Shown one piece after another: positions 8,157 to 16,694 of a stretch of DNA of 64,000 nucleotides. The translations under genes were made by a program, and so were the position numbers. The stretch comes from GCA-2861595 sp035526335 (GTDB taxonomy: Bacteria; Actinomycetota; Acidimicrobiia; Acidimicrobiales; GCA-2861595): NCBI GenBank assembly GCA_035526335.1, contig DATLCN010000036.1, positions 62,001-126,000 of the forward strand. Reading direction: 5' to 3'. How positions within the stretch are numbered: the first letter of the stretch is position 1; every line of letters begins with the position of its first letter. A model generated the notes under the pieces. That model worked only from the letters and a program-made list of their open reading frames with translations, did no database searches and was not told the DNA's origin.

Positions 8157-8870
8157 GTGAGACCCGGTGACACAGACGTCCTGCGGTCCGGGGTTGAACG
8201 CCTCCGAACCGGGCCGTGGCGGGGCCACCTGGAGGTCGCCTTCCTCAGTCCTGTTCCCAACGGGCCAGTGCCATCTGCGCCGTTCGTGCGCTTCTGCCTC
8301 GACAGGCTCGCCGCCCGTGGATTCTCCCGGGTCGTGACCACCGCCCTGTCGGTGCCCGAGCAGGTCGGCTTTCTCGACGCAGGGTTCGGGGTCGAAGAGA
8401 ACCTGCACCTGCTCGTCCACGACCTACGGGAGCTGCCACCCCTCGCGCCGGTGCCGCTCCGCAAAGCCACCTCCGCTGATCGTCGACTCGTGGTCGAGGT
8501 CGATGCCGCCGCCTTCCCCCCGTTCTGGCGGATCGACGACATGGGCGTTACCGAGGCGCTCTCGGCCACGCCACGGAGCAGGTTCCGCTTGGCCTCAGCA
8601 CAGTTCGGCGTGGTGGGCTATGCCATAACCGGCCGCGCCGGCCGTCGCGGCTTCCTCCAACGACTCGCCGTCGACCCCCGGAACCAACGCTCTGGTCTGG
8701 GCCGAGCCCTGGCCACCGACGCACTTCACTGGCTTCGCCGATGGCGGGTGAAGCGCGCCTTTGTCAACACCCAGATGGACAACATCGGAGCGCTGAGCCT
8801 CTACGAAAGCCTCGGTTTCCGCCGTGAGACGGCGTGCCTGTCGGTGCTGAGCCGGAGCATCCGGACGTGA
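8157..8870 (+). CDS. GNAT family N-acetyltransferase
   Basis: A 237-residue protein with a clear C-terminal GNAT domain. The acetyl-CoA pyrophosphate loop is LQRLAVDPRNQRSGLGRAL near residue 165, followed by the late-strand element VNTQMDNIGALSLYESLGFR. The N-terminal half resembles a second, degenerate GNAT lobe (FVRFCLDRLAARGFSRVVT, FLDAGFGVEENLHLLVHDL). The substrate is unknown. The frame is open to ATG 8106, whose codon lies inside the same CATG as the divergent pilT ATG. GTG 8157, preceded by GAGGA, leaves room for promoters and is preferred. The stop overlaps the next gene by GTGA. Mycobacteria carry mutT4 at this position instead. Confidence 0.8.
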   Translation: MRPGDTDVLRSGVERLRTGPWRGHLEVAFLSPVPNGPVPSAPFVRFCLDRLAARGFSRVVTTALSVPEQVGFLDAGFGVEENLHLLVHDLRELPPLAPVPLRKATSADRRLVVEVDAAAFPPFWRIDDMGVTEALSATPRSRFRLASAQFGVVGYAITGRAGRRGFLQRLAVDPRNQRSGLGRALATDALHWLRRWRVKRAFVNTQMDNIGALSLYESLGFRRETACLSVLSRSIRT

Positions 8871-10870
8871 GATGCGGCGGCAGCGACCGACGTTGGCTAC
8901 CTGCGACCGTCGCCGGTCTGGCGGCCGCTCTGCTGCTGTCAGCAGCAGTCCTCGGGACCGGAGCTGGCCCGGCGGCCGCCACCGACCCGGCTGACCGCCT
9001 CCTACTTGAGTCACAGACGTCCTGGGTCGGTCCAGGAGAGGAAATGATCCTGCGTCTGGGCGTCACGACCACTGAGGCTCCCCAGGACGTCGAACTCGCG
9101 GTCGCGGTCTATCGGCGAGTCATGAGCCGGACCGAGTTCAGCCAGACCCTCGAGGGCCGCCTGCGTGGTGTGCCCCTCAGCGTGACCCCACCGACGCCGC
9201 TGGCCGACCTGGCCATTGACGCCGCCGGCGCGGTGGTGGTGCGACTGCCCCTTCAGGATCCCACCCAGCCACCGGATCGGGCTCGCTTGCGCCTCGGTGA
9301 CGAGGGCGTCTACCCGGTCAGGGTGGAAGTTCGCGATACCGGCGGGGGGCCGCCTCTGGCCACTCTCACCACCCACATGGTGTACGCGACGCCGCCCAAA
9401 GACGGCGGGTTCCCCCTCAAAGTCGCGCTCGTCCTCCCTGTTCATGCCTCGCCCGCCCTCCAGCCGGGGGGTACGCGGCAACTACCCGCACCAGATGCGG
9501 ACGCGCTCGCCCACCTGGTGGCGGCGGTACAGGCCTACCCTCTGGTGCCGCTCAACTTCCTCCCCACGCCGGAGACCCTCGATGCCTTGGCGGCAAGCTC
9601 CCGGGACGAGGATCCGGAGACCCTCGCGAACCTGGCGTCCAGCACCGACGGCCGCCAGGTGGTGGCGGGCACGTACGTGCCGGTCGACCTGCGGGACTTC
9701 ACTGATCGGCTACGGGCGGAACGTACGGCCCAGCTGGATCGTGGAACACGAACCATCGAACGGACCCTTCGCACGCGCGCCGACACCCGGACGTGGGTGG
9801 CGGCCGAGCCTCTCGACGAGGACGCCCTTCAGCAGCTTCGTCAGCAGCAGGTGGACCACTTCGTCCTCCCAGAAGCCGCTCTTGAGCCGGTGGACGTCGA
9901 TGTCACGCTGGCTCAGCCTTTCGAGCTGGAGGTGCGCTCCGTCAGACGTCCTCAGGTTCTCGCTGCCGATCGGGCGCTCAGTTCTCATTTCGCGAAAACC
10001 GACGACCCCGTCCTTGCCGCCCACCGGCTCCTCGCGGACCTGGCGGTCGTGTACGGGGACAGCCCAAGTCGGGCACGTGTGGTCGTTGCCTTGGCTCCGC
10101 GTTCGTGGCTGCCGTCGAAACCGTTCCTCGACGCTCTCCTGGCCGGAATTTCGACCAGCTCGATCATCACCGGCTCAACCCTCGACACCGGTTTCGCAGA
10201 GATCCAGCCGGCGACGTCGAGGCCGAACATCCCTCTCGTGCGCCGCCTCCTCCCCGCCACCAACGCGGGTGTTCTGCCAGCTGATGCGATTACCTCTGTC
10301 CGTACCCGCCTCACCGGTTTCTCCAGCATCATCGACGCCGTAAATCCCATCGACGACGACCTGGAGGAACTCGTATTGGTCGCGCAGAGTGCTGAGCTCC
10401 GGCCGGCTCGGCGGGCCGCGTACCTCGATGGGGTCGCCCATGGCATCGAAAGGGAGATCGGCTTGGTCCAGGTGCCGCCGAAGAGATCCATCACCCTGAC
10501 GGCCCGCACGGGTGACATCCCGGTCACCATCCTGAGTGAGGCGCCGTATCCGGTCCACCTGCAGCTGGAGGTTGAGAGCGAGAAGCTCGAGTTCCCGAAG
10601 GGATCCAGCCGTGCCGTGACTCTGGCCAGACGAAACACGACGCAGCGCTTCGCCGTGAAAGCCCGCACCTCAGGGACGTTCCCTCTCCGGCTCCGGCTGG
10701 TCTCACCGGACGGCACGCTGGTGCTGGGGCGCAGCCGGTTCACAGTGCGGTCTACGGCCGCCTCGGGCGTCGGCGTCCTGCTGTCGGCTGGAGCAGGTGC
10801 GTTCCTCCTGCTGTGGTGGGTACGACACCATGCCCGGGGCAGGCGGAACCGCCGCCTGGTCCCCGTGTGA
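8867..10870 (+). CDS. DUF6049 family membrane-anchored exported protein
   Basis: A 667-residue protein. It has an N-terminal signal or anchor helix (VAGLAAALLLSAAVLGTG, about residues 16-34), a large extracellular region and a C-terminal helix (VGVLLSAGAGAFLLLWWV) followed by a basic tail, the DUF6049 layout. M. tuberculosis Rv3909, directly upstream of mviN, is the positional equivalent. The molecular function is unknown; constant linkage to murJ suggests involvement in cell-wall precursor export or septal wall synthesis. The GTG start at 8867 forms a GTGA overlap with the GNAT stop, and its own stop forms another with murJ. An in-frame ATG at 8834 would overlap the previous gene by 37 bp and is less likely. 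Confidence 0.88.
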   Translation: MRCGGSDRRWLPATVAGLAAALLLSAAVLGTGAGPAAATDPADRLLLESQTSWVGPGEEMILRLGVTTTEAPQDVELAVAVYRRVMSRTEFSQTLEGRLRGVPLSVTPPTPLADLAIDAAGAVVVRLPLQDPTQPPDRARLRLGDEGVYPVRVEVRDTGGGPPLATLTTHMVYATPPKDGGFPLKVALVLPVHASPALQPGGTRQLPAPDADALAHLVAAVQAYPLVPLNFLPTPETLDALAASSRDEDPETLANLASSTDGRQVVAGTYVPVDLRDFTDRLRAERTAQLDRGTRTIERTLRTRADTRTWVAAEPLDEDALQQLRQQQVDHFVLPEAALEPVDVDVTLAQPFELEVRSVRRPQVLAADRALSSHFAKTDDPVLAAHRLLADLAVVYGDSPSRARVVVALAPRSWLPSKPFLDALLAGISTSSIITGSTLDTGFAEIQPATSRPNIPLVRRLLPATNAGVLPADAITSVRTRLTGFSSIIDAVNPIDDDLEELVLVAQSAELRPARRAAYLDGVAHGIEREIGLVQVPPKRSITLTARTGDIPVTILSEAPYPVHLQLEVESEKLEFPKGSSRAVTLARRNTTQRFAVKARTSGTFPLRLRLVSPDGTLVLGRSRFTVRSTAASGVGVLLSAGAGAFLLLWWVRHHARGRRNRRLVPV

Positions 10871-12462
10871 CCGGTCCGCAGCACCCCCAGGATCCCCCCG
10901 CCAGCCTGGCCCGCAACACCGCCTTAATGGCGGTAGGGACTCTTTTTTCGCGGATCACCGGCTTCGGCCGGCTCTTCGCCCTCGCCTACGCCATCGGCTT
11001 CACCCGTCTGAGCGACACCTACAACCTGGCCAACGTCACCCCCAACATCGTCTACGAGCTGGTGCTCGGAGGGGTTCTCTCAGCGACACTCGTGCCGGTG
11101 TTCGTGTCCCGGCTCTCGACCGAGAACAGCGAGGAGGAGGCATGGCGGGGCATATCGGCAGTGGTGACGGCGACTGCCGCTGTCCTCGTGGCGGTGTCGC
11201 TGTTGTTTTTCGTGCTGGCGCCGCTGCTCATCCGTCTCTACACGGTCGGCAATCACGGCGATTCCGCTGACGAGCAGCGAGCCCTGGCCACGAGCCTGCT
11301 GCGTATGTTCGCTCCCCAAGTGGCCTTTTATGGCATGGTCACCGTGACCACCGCCCTTCTCCAGGCTCGACGTCGTTTCGCGATTCCGATGTTCGCGCCC
11401 GTCATCAACAACCTGGTAGTGATCGTCGTCCTGCTGACGCTGCCGCACGTCGTCGACGAGGTCAGCCTCGCCGGTGTCGGGCACGATGCAGGTGCCCGCG
11501 CCCTACTCGGGATCGGCACAACAGTGGGGGTGGCCGCCATGGCCCTCGTACAGGTGCCGGCGTTGTGGCGTGCACGGGTCCGCCTCCGCTTCGTCTGGGA
11601 GCCCCGCCATCCCGCCGTCACCACGGTCCTGCGCCTGTCCGGATGGACCTTCGGCCTGGTTGCCGCCAACCAGGCGGCCCTGGCGGTCGTGCTCATACTG
11701 GCCAACAGCCGTGCCGGCGACGTGGCCGCCTATCAGGCCGCCCAGGTGTTCTTCCTGCTGCCTTTCGGAATTTTCGCCGTCTCGGTCATGAGCGCCATGC
11801 TCCCGGACATGTCCGAGCGATGGTCACTCGGGGACGTTCGGGGTCTGAGCCGGCGCGTGGACCTGGGCCTCCGTACGATCGCCGCCGTACTCGTCCCGGC
11901 CGCCGTCGGGTACCTGTGTCTAGCTCGACCAATCGTGAACGTGATCCTCGACCACGGTGCCCTACGGGCCAGCTCCGCGGAGAGGACGGCCGACGTGCTG
12001 GCCCTTTTCGCCCTCGGTCTGCCGGCCTATGCCAGCTACCTGTTCTTCATGCGCACCTACCAGGCCATGCAGGACACCCGCTCGATGTTCCTCCTGTACG
12101 CCGTGGAGAACGCTCTGAACATCGTGCTGGCCTTGGCCCTGCACCCCACTCTCGGCGTGCAGGGTCTGGCCCTCGCTCACGCCCTCGCCTACAGCGGCGG
12201 CAGTGTGGTGGCCCTCTTCCACCTGAACTCCCGCACCGGCGGGGTCGCCTCCACGGCTTCGGCGCGGGCCTGGCTACGGATCGGCGGTGCCAGCGCAACG
12301 ATGGCCGCAGCCGTCCTGCTGTCCACTGCGCCCGTAACCTCCGAAACGGCAAAGGTCGGGGTCGGGGTGTTAGCCGGTGTTAGCGTCTATCTGGTGGCCG
12401 CCAAGATCCTCGGTGTCCATGAGCTGTCGCTGCTTTTGCGAAACCGGAGACCGTCTACGTGA
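10867..12462 (+). CDS. murJ: Lipid II flippase MurJ (MviN)
   Basis: An integral membrane protein of 531 residues with about 14 helices, belonging to the MOP superfamily. It moves lipid II across the membrane for peptidoglycan synthesis. Family features include the first-helix region NTALMAVGTLFSRITGFGR, YNLANVTPNIVYELVLGGVL and TYQAMQDTRSMFLLYAVEN. Unlike mycobacterial MviN (Rv3910), it stops after the transporter domain; kinase-like and extracellular domains are absent and occur as a separate gene at 13702-15237. The GTG start at 10867 shares GTGA with the DUF6049 stop, and the gene ends in the same way onto the next one. Confidence 0.95.
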   Translation: MTGPQHPQDPPASLARNTALMAVGTLFSRITGFGRLFALAYAIGFTRLSDTYNLANVTPNIVYELVLGGVLSATLVPVFVSRLSTENSEEEAWRGISAVVTATAAVLVAVSLLFFVLAPLLIRLYTVGNHGDSADEQRALATSLLRMFAPQVAFYGMVTVTTALLQARRRFAIPMFAPVINNLVVIVVLLTLPHVVDEVSLAGVGHDAGARALLGIGTTVGVAAMALVQVPALWRARVRLRFVWEPRHPAVTTVLRLSGWTFGLVAANQAALAVVLILANSRAGDVAAYQAAQVFFLLPFGIFAVSVMSAMLPDMSERWSLGDVRGLSRRVDLGLRTIAAVLVPAAVGYLCLARPIVNVILDHGALRASSAERTADVLALFALGLPAYASYLFFMRTYQAMQDTRSMFLLYAVENALNIVLALALHPTLGVQGLALAHALAYSGGSVVALFHLNSRTGGVASTASARAWLRIGGASATMAAAVLLSTAPVTSETAKVGVGVLAGVSVYLVAAKILGVHELSLLLRNRRPST

Positions 12463-12818
12463 TCACTGGGTGGCTGGTAAAGATCGTGGTCTCCTTCCTG
12501 CTGGTGGCTTTCCTGGCCGTGGAGCTGGGCTCCCCCCTGGTGACCCGGGCGCAACTCGACGACCTCGCCCACGATGCCGCCGACAGCGCCTCGCTCGAGT
12601 TGCTGAACACCGCCGACGTCGAACGCGCCAAGGGCGTGGCCGTGAAGATCCTCACGGACAAGAGCGCCACGCTCGAGGAATTCGCGGTGGACACAGAGGG
12701 CCGCATCAAGCTGACAACCGAGCGAGAGGCTCGTTCGGTCCTGCTCAAGAAATGGGATCGGATCAAGAGCTGGTATCTCATTCGGGTCAAGGTCACGAGC
12801 GAGAAGAAGTCGCTGTGA
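12459..12818 (+). CDS. Small single-pass membrane protein coupled to murJ
   Basis: A 119-residue protein with one hydrophobic helix at about residues 4-22 (GWLVKIVVSFLLVAFLAV) and a charged remainder predicted to be helical, LDDLAHDAADSASLELLNT, then a basic C-terminus. The layout recalls TadE- or pilin-like small membrane proteins, but no signature is conclusive. The GTG start overlaps the murJ stop by four bases and its stop overlaps the DegV start in the same way, so it is made in the MurJ operon. It has no recognised counterpart in the mycobacterial locus. Unknown function. Confidence 0.75.
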   Translation: MITGWLVKIVVSFLLVAFLAVELGSPLVTRAQLDDLAHDAADSASLELLNTADVERAKGVAVKILTDKSATLEEFAVDTEGRIKLTTEREARSVLLKKWDRIKSWYLIRVKVTSEKKSL

Positions 12819-13669
12819 GTTCCGGGGCGATTCGGGTGGTCAGCGACAGCGCATGCGATCTTTCCATCGAGATGGCCACCGAGCACCACGTTGACGTGGT
12901 GCCGCTGACCGTGCGGTTTGGAGACGAGGAGTATGTAGACCGGCGCGACCTCTCGCCGGCGCAGTTCTGGCAGCACCTCTCCTCCTCGACTGTGCTGCCC
13001 GAAACGGCAGCCCCGTCCCCGGGTGCCTTCGAAGAGGCTTTCCGTGCGGCGGCGGGAGCCGGATCGGCGGGCGTCGTCTGCGTCACCATCTCCTCCGCGC
13101 TCTCCGCCACGTTCCAGGCCGCCCAGCTGGCTGCGCAGAACGTGGCCTCGACCCTTCCCGTCCAAGTGGTGGACTCCCGGGCTGTCACCATGGCCCAGGG
13201 AAACGTCGTGCTGAGGGCGGCGCGGGCGGCGGCCGAGGGGGCGAGCCTCGAGGGAGTCGCCGCAGCGGCGCGCGAGCTGGTGCCTCGCACGCGCACCTAT
13301 GCCGCCCTCGACACGCTGGAGAACCTCAAGAAGGGCGGGCGCATCGGGGCCGCTCAGGCCCTCTTGGGTTCGATGCTGTCGATAAAACCGATAATCCAGG
13401 TGGCCGACGGCAAAGTCGAGCCGGAGTCGCGCCAGCGCACCCGCGGCCGATCGCTTAGGTACCTGGCCGAGAAGGTCCGTCAGGCACTACCCGTGTCCGA
13501 TGTGGCTGTCATGCACGGTGCCGCCCCTGACGTCGGGGTCCTGATCGACCTGCTGTCGGAATTTCACGCTCACGACCAGATCCTGGTCGGAGACGTCGGG
13601 GCCGTGATCGGGACACATGCCGGCCCCGGCGTCGTCGGCGTGACCTTCATCGTGGCCAGCGGGCATTAG
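12815..13669 (+). CDS. DegV family fatty-acid-binding protein
   Basis: A 284-residue DegV/FakB-type protein that binds a fatty acid between two domains. Diagnostic parts are VVSDSACDLSIEMATEHHVD at the N-terminus, TVLPETAAPSPGAFEEAF, CVTISSALSATFQAAQLAA with ligand-contacting Ser residues, and LDTLENLKKGGRIG. In Firmicutes FakB presents fatty acids to the kinase FakA; no FakA-like gene is visible here, so the role may be transport or storage. The GTG start at 12815 overlaps the previous stop (GTGA), placing it last in a five-gene coupled chain. Confidence 0.92.
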   Translation: MSSGAIRVVSDSACDLSIEMATEHHVDVVPLTVRFGDEEYVDRRDLSPAQFWQHLSSSTVLPETAAPSPGAFEEAFRAAAGAGSAGVVCVTISSALSATFQAAQLAAQNVASTLPVQVVDSRAVTMAQGNVVLRAARAAAEGASLEGVAAAARELVPRTRTYAALDTLENLKKGGRIGAAQALLGSMLSIKPIIQVADGKVEPESRQRTRGRSLRYLAEKVRQALPVSDVAVMHGAAPDVGVLIDLLSEFHAHDQILVGDVGAVIGTHAGPGVVGVTFIVASGH

Positions 13670-13687
13670 GCGGCTCCACCCACTGGG

Positions 13688-13693
13688 TACGCT
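13688..13693 (+). promoter_or_regulatory. Possible -10 element of the kinase gene
   Basis: TACGCT fits the TANNNT -10 consensus and ends eight bases before the kinase GTG at 13702. Transcription would begin at or within about two bases of the start codon, giving a leaderless or near-leaderless mRNA. No good -35 is seen. Confidence 0.35.
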
Positions 13694-13701
13694 GAACCGG
13701 C

Positions 13702-15237
13702 GTGCCCGATCCGATTCCGCTGTTGTCCGAGCGAGTGCTCCTCGGGCGCTATGCCATGGTGCGTCCGATCGCACGAGGCGGGATGGCTGAGGTCTGGGAG
13801 GGCTACGACGAGATGCTCGCGCGACCAGTGGCCGTCAAGGTTCTCCACCCCCACCTGGCGGCCGACGAGGGTTTCGTGGAGCGTTTCCGGCGAGAAGCGG
13901 TGGCGGCGGCGAAGCTGGCCCACCCCGGCATCGTCGCCACCTTCGATACCGGTAGTGATGGCGATGTCGCCTTCATAGTCATGGAGCTGGTCCGCGGGCG
14001 AACGCTGCGCCAGGCCATCGAGGAGGCGGGCAGTTTGCCGCCTTCGATGGCAGTGACCATCGCCGCCGAGGTCGCCGACGCCCTGGATCATGCACACCGG
14101 GCCGGGCTTGTACACCGCGACATCAAGCCGGCGAACATCCTGCTGCCCGACCCGGATGGCTCGACAGGGCCTCTGCTGCGGGTGAAGGTGGCCGACTTCG
14201 GGATCGCCAAACTCCAATCGGCCCCGGGGATCGGGAACCTCACCCAGACGGGGGCCATCGTGGGCACGGCGAAGTACCTCTCGCCGGAACAGGTACAGGG
14301 TCATCCTCCGGACGCCCGCTCCGATGAGTATGCGCTGGGTGTGATGCTCTACGAGATGCTGTGCGGCCGCCCTCCCTATGTGGCCGACACCGAGCTGGCC
14401 ACTGCGTTGCAGCATGTGCGGGGGAAGCTCCTCGCGCCCAGCAGGCTCGACCCGGCGATCCCGCGGAACCTCGAGGCGGTGGTGATGCGGGCCATGGCCA
14501 GGGAGCCGGACGACCGGTACCCGTCCGTGGCGTCCTTCCGCACGGCTCTGCTTTCGCTCGATCTCCTCGAGGCGACCGGCCTGATCCACGCCCCCGGCAT
14601 GGCGGGCGACGGTGCCGTCCCCGACATCGTGCGCGATCCCACGCCCCCGGCCGGTCTGGCCCTACCCGGGCTGTCACGAGAACACAGGGTGGCTCCCGCC
14701 GCCTTCGTCGCCGCCCTCGTGGTCATCGCTCTCCTCGCCACCGCAGTGCTGCTCAGGGCCGGCGGCGACAATCCGCCGACGCAGAAGTCCCGGGGCGGCG
14801 GCGGAGGGCCGGAACTGTCGATCTCCGCGGCCCACTCCTTCGACCCTCAGGGTAGAGACGGCGAGGAGAACGAGTCAGAGGTGCCAAGGGCACACGACGG
14901 GAATGCTCAGACCGGTTGGCGGTCGGACCGCTACAAATCCCGGGCTTTTGGTGGTCTGAAAGCCGGAGTGGGCCTCGCCCTTCAGCTCGAGCACCCGCAG
15001 CAGATCGACCAGCTGATCGTGCGATCCACCAGTTCCCAGTGGTCGGCGGCGGTGTACGCGGCGGGAGAGCCCGGCAAGAGCCTCGAGGACTGGGGCTTGC
15101 CGGTGGACACCGAGACCGGGATCGACGGTGATGGCACCTTCGACCTGGGGGGGAGGAAGGCAGGCGCGGTTCTCCTCTGGATCACAGATCCGGGAAGCGC
15201 GAGACGGATCGAGGTCGCGGAGCTCATTCTGAAATGA
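13702..15237 (+). CDS. Membrane Ser/Thr protein kinase with extracellular discoidin-like domain
   Basis: A 511-residue receptor-type kinase. The kinase domain (about 10-280) has the Gly loop ARGGMAEVW, catalytic Lys in PVAVKVLH, HRDIKPANILL, DFGIAK, and an activation segment TQTGAIVGTAKYLSPEQ much like PknB, so all catalytic residues are present. A helix near 330-348 (APAAFVAALVVIALLATAVL) leads to a Gly-rich linker and an extracellular beta domain (about 370-511) like the discoidin-type domain at the MviN C-terminus of mycobacteria. It lies behind the MurJ operon, suggesting phosphorylation control of lipid II export. There are no PASTA repeats. GTG start; the extracellular ligand is unknown. 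Confidence 0.92.
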   Translation: MPDPIPLLSERVLLGRYAMVRPIARGGMAEVWEGYDEMLARPVAVKVLHPHLAADEGFVERFRREAVAAAKLAHPGIVATFDTGSDGDVAFIVMELVRGRTLRQAIEEAGSLPPSMAVTIAAEVADALDHAHRAGLVHRDIKPANILLPDPDGSTGPLLRVKVADFGIAKLQSAPGIGNLTQTGAIVGTAKYLSPEQVQGHPPDARSDEYALGVMLYEMLCGRPPYVADTELATALQHVRGKLLAPSRLDPAIPRNLEAVVMRAMAREPDDRYPSVASFRTALLSLDLLEATGLIHAPGMAGDGAVPDIVRDPTPPAGLALPGLSREHRVAPAAFVAALVVIALLATAVLLRAGGDNPPTQKSRGGGGGPELSISAAHSFDPQGRDGEENESEVPRAHDGNAQTGWRSDRYKSRAFGGLKAGVGLALQLEHPQQIDQLIVRSTSSQWSAAVYAAGEPGKSLEDWGLPVDTETGIDGDGTFDLGGRKAGAVLLWITDPGSARRIEVAELILK

Positions 15238-15261
15238 ACCGGACCCTCGCTACGCTGCGGC

Positions 15262-15846
15262 ATCGACGAGGTTGAGGACCAGGAGCTCGTAGGGGCGGCG
15301 GAGAGGGGTGATGGCCAGGCTCTCGACGAGCTGCTGCGGCGCCATTACGGACGGGTCTTCGCCTTGTGCCGGCGCATGACGGGAAACGACGCCGACGCCG
15401 CCGACACAGCACAGGACGCCCTCATCGCCATCACCCGAGGACTGGCGGCCGGAAAGTTCGACGGCAGGGCCCTTTTCAGCACTTGGGCTCACCGGGTCAC
15501 GGTCAACACCTGCCTGGACGAACTCCGCCGGAGGAACAGACGCCCGGAGCCCCGGGAACTCGATCTGGACGGTCTCGGCGCCGACTCTTCCTCCAGAGAA
15601 CGACCTCTGGAGGACACCGTGGCCGACCGACTCGAGATCGACGCTGCCCTCGCCCGTCTTCCCGTCGAGTTTCGGGCCGCCGTGGTGCTGCGCGATCTCT
15701 GTGACCTCGACTACGCCACCATCGCAGGGATCCTCGGGGTTCCTCCAGGGACGGTGCGGTCCCGAATCGCGAGGGGTCGTGCCGCCCTCGTCCCGCTGCT
15801 CGGGAACCCGGGTACCGCGCCCCGTCGTCCAACTTCCACCCCATGA
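15262..15846 (+). CDS. ECF sigma factor (SigM position), apparently starting at ATC
   Basis: A 194-residue group IV sigma factor. Region 2 runs from ALDELLRRHYGRVFALCRRM through DADAADTAQDALIAITRGL and FSTWAHRVTVNTCLDELRRR. Region 4 has LPVEFRAAVVLRDLCDLDYA and VPPGTVRSRIARGRAAL. Homology needs the frame to begin near 15262, but between the in-frame TGA at 15235-15237 and region 2.2 there is no ATG, GTG or TTG. The codon at the expected Met position is ATC (then DEVEDQELVGAAERGD). The first canonical codon, TTG 15364, would delete half of region 2. It overlaps the anti-sigma gene by ATGA. M. tuberculosis sigM has the same neighbours. Confidence 0.85.
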   Translation: MDEVEDQELVGAAERGDGQALDELLRRHYGRVFALCRRMTGNDADAADTAQDALIAITRGLAAGKFDGRALFSTWAHRVTVNTCLDELRRRNRRPEPRELDLDGLGADSSSRERPLEDTVADRLEIDAALARLPVEFRAAVVLRDLCDLDYATIAGILGVPPGTVRSRIARGRAALVPLLGNPGTAPRRPTSTP

Positions 15847-16694
15847 CCGGACGCCACCTGAACGACGAGCAGCTGTCCGCCCACCTCGACGGTGAAGGCG
15901 ACGAGAGCGCGGCAGAGCACCTCGCGTCCTGCCCGGAATGCGAAGGCAGGCTCGCCGGCCTCCTACTCGTTTCCTCCCTCGTCGGCGGTTCTGTGCCGTC
16001 GCCCCCGGAGGCCGTAATGGAAGCGGCGGTACGCGTTGCCCGCTCCAAGTGGTCCAGCGCTACGGCTGGAGACGAGAGCGGTGCTGACATCGTCGTCCTA
16101 CCGCAACGTCGACTGCCCCGGTGGGCGCTGCCCCTTGCGGCTACAGCTGCCGCGATCCTGGTGGCCGTTCCTCTTGTCGCCAGTCTGGACAACGGACGGG
16201 GGAATCACGACACCGTGGCCACCCTCAGCGACACTGACGCCGCCGGAGGTGCGGACGCCGAGTCAGCCGGAATCGACGGAGGGGATCTCGGAAACCAGTC
16301 GGATCCGACGAGCCTGGCCCAGGCCGTACGTGGCGCGCTTCCCGGCGCTGCCACTGAGGCTGCCCTGGCCGCACCCGCTCCTGCTCCCGCCGAGGGCGCC
16401 GACGACGGGAGCGGTGGTCCATCGTCGGTGCCGGCCCCGGTCTCCGATGGTGTTGCGAAGGCGTCCCCGGCAAAGGCCCCAAGGTTGGGTGAGCGCCCCT
16501 GCGCCGGCATCGCCCGGACCACCTATGGCCAAGGGTTGGGGCCGTTGGTGTACGCGGCCCGGGTGCGCTGGGAGGGCACCCCGGCGGTCGTCCTGGCCTA
16601 CCGACTGGCAGATGCCGGCGGGCCCGGCCTCGACTACCGCCTGCTGGTCATGGCTCTCCAAGACTGCCGTCTCCTCGTGGGACAGAGCCTCTGA
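15843..16694 (+). CDS. Anti-sigma factor with zinc-binding N-terminus
   Basis: A 283-residue membrane anti-sigma factor, partner of the upstream ECF sigma factor. The cytoplasmic N-terminal ZAS motif is present as HLASCPEC (Hx3CxxC, residues about 26-33). A helix near 95-115 (WALPLAATAAAILVAVPLV) spans the membrane. An Ala/Pro-rich linker leads to a C-terminal extracellular domain with two Cys (RPCAGIARTTYG and LQDCRLLVG) that may form a disulfide. ATG 15843 overlaps the sigma stop (ATGA). Release of the sigma factor is probably by stress-induced proteolysis or redox change. M. tuberculosis Rv3912 (RsmA) is the positional equivalent. Confidence 0.88.
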   Translation: MTGRHLNDEQLSAHLDGEGDESAAEHLASCPECEGRLAGLLLVSSLVGGSVPSPPEAVMEAAVRVARSKWSSATAGDESGADIVVLPQRRLPRWALPLAATAAAILVAVPLVASLDNGRGNHDTVATLSDTDAAGGADAESAGIDGGDLGNQSDPTSLAQAVRGALPGAATEAALAAPAPAPAEGADDGSGGPSSVPAPVSDGVAKASPAKAPRLGERPCAGIARTTYGQGLGPLVYAARVRWEGTPAVVLAYRLADAGGPGLDYRLLVMALQDCRLLVGQSL

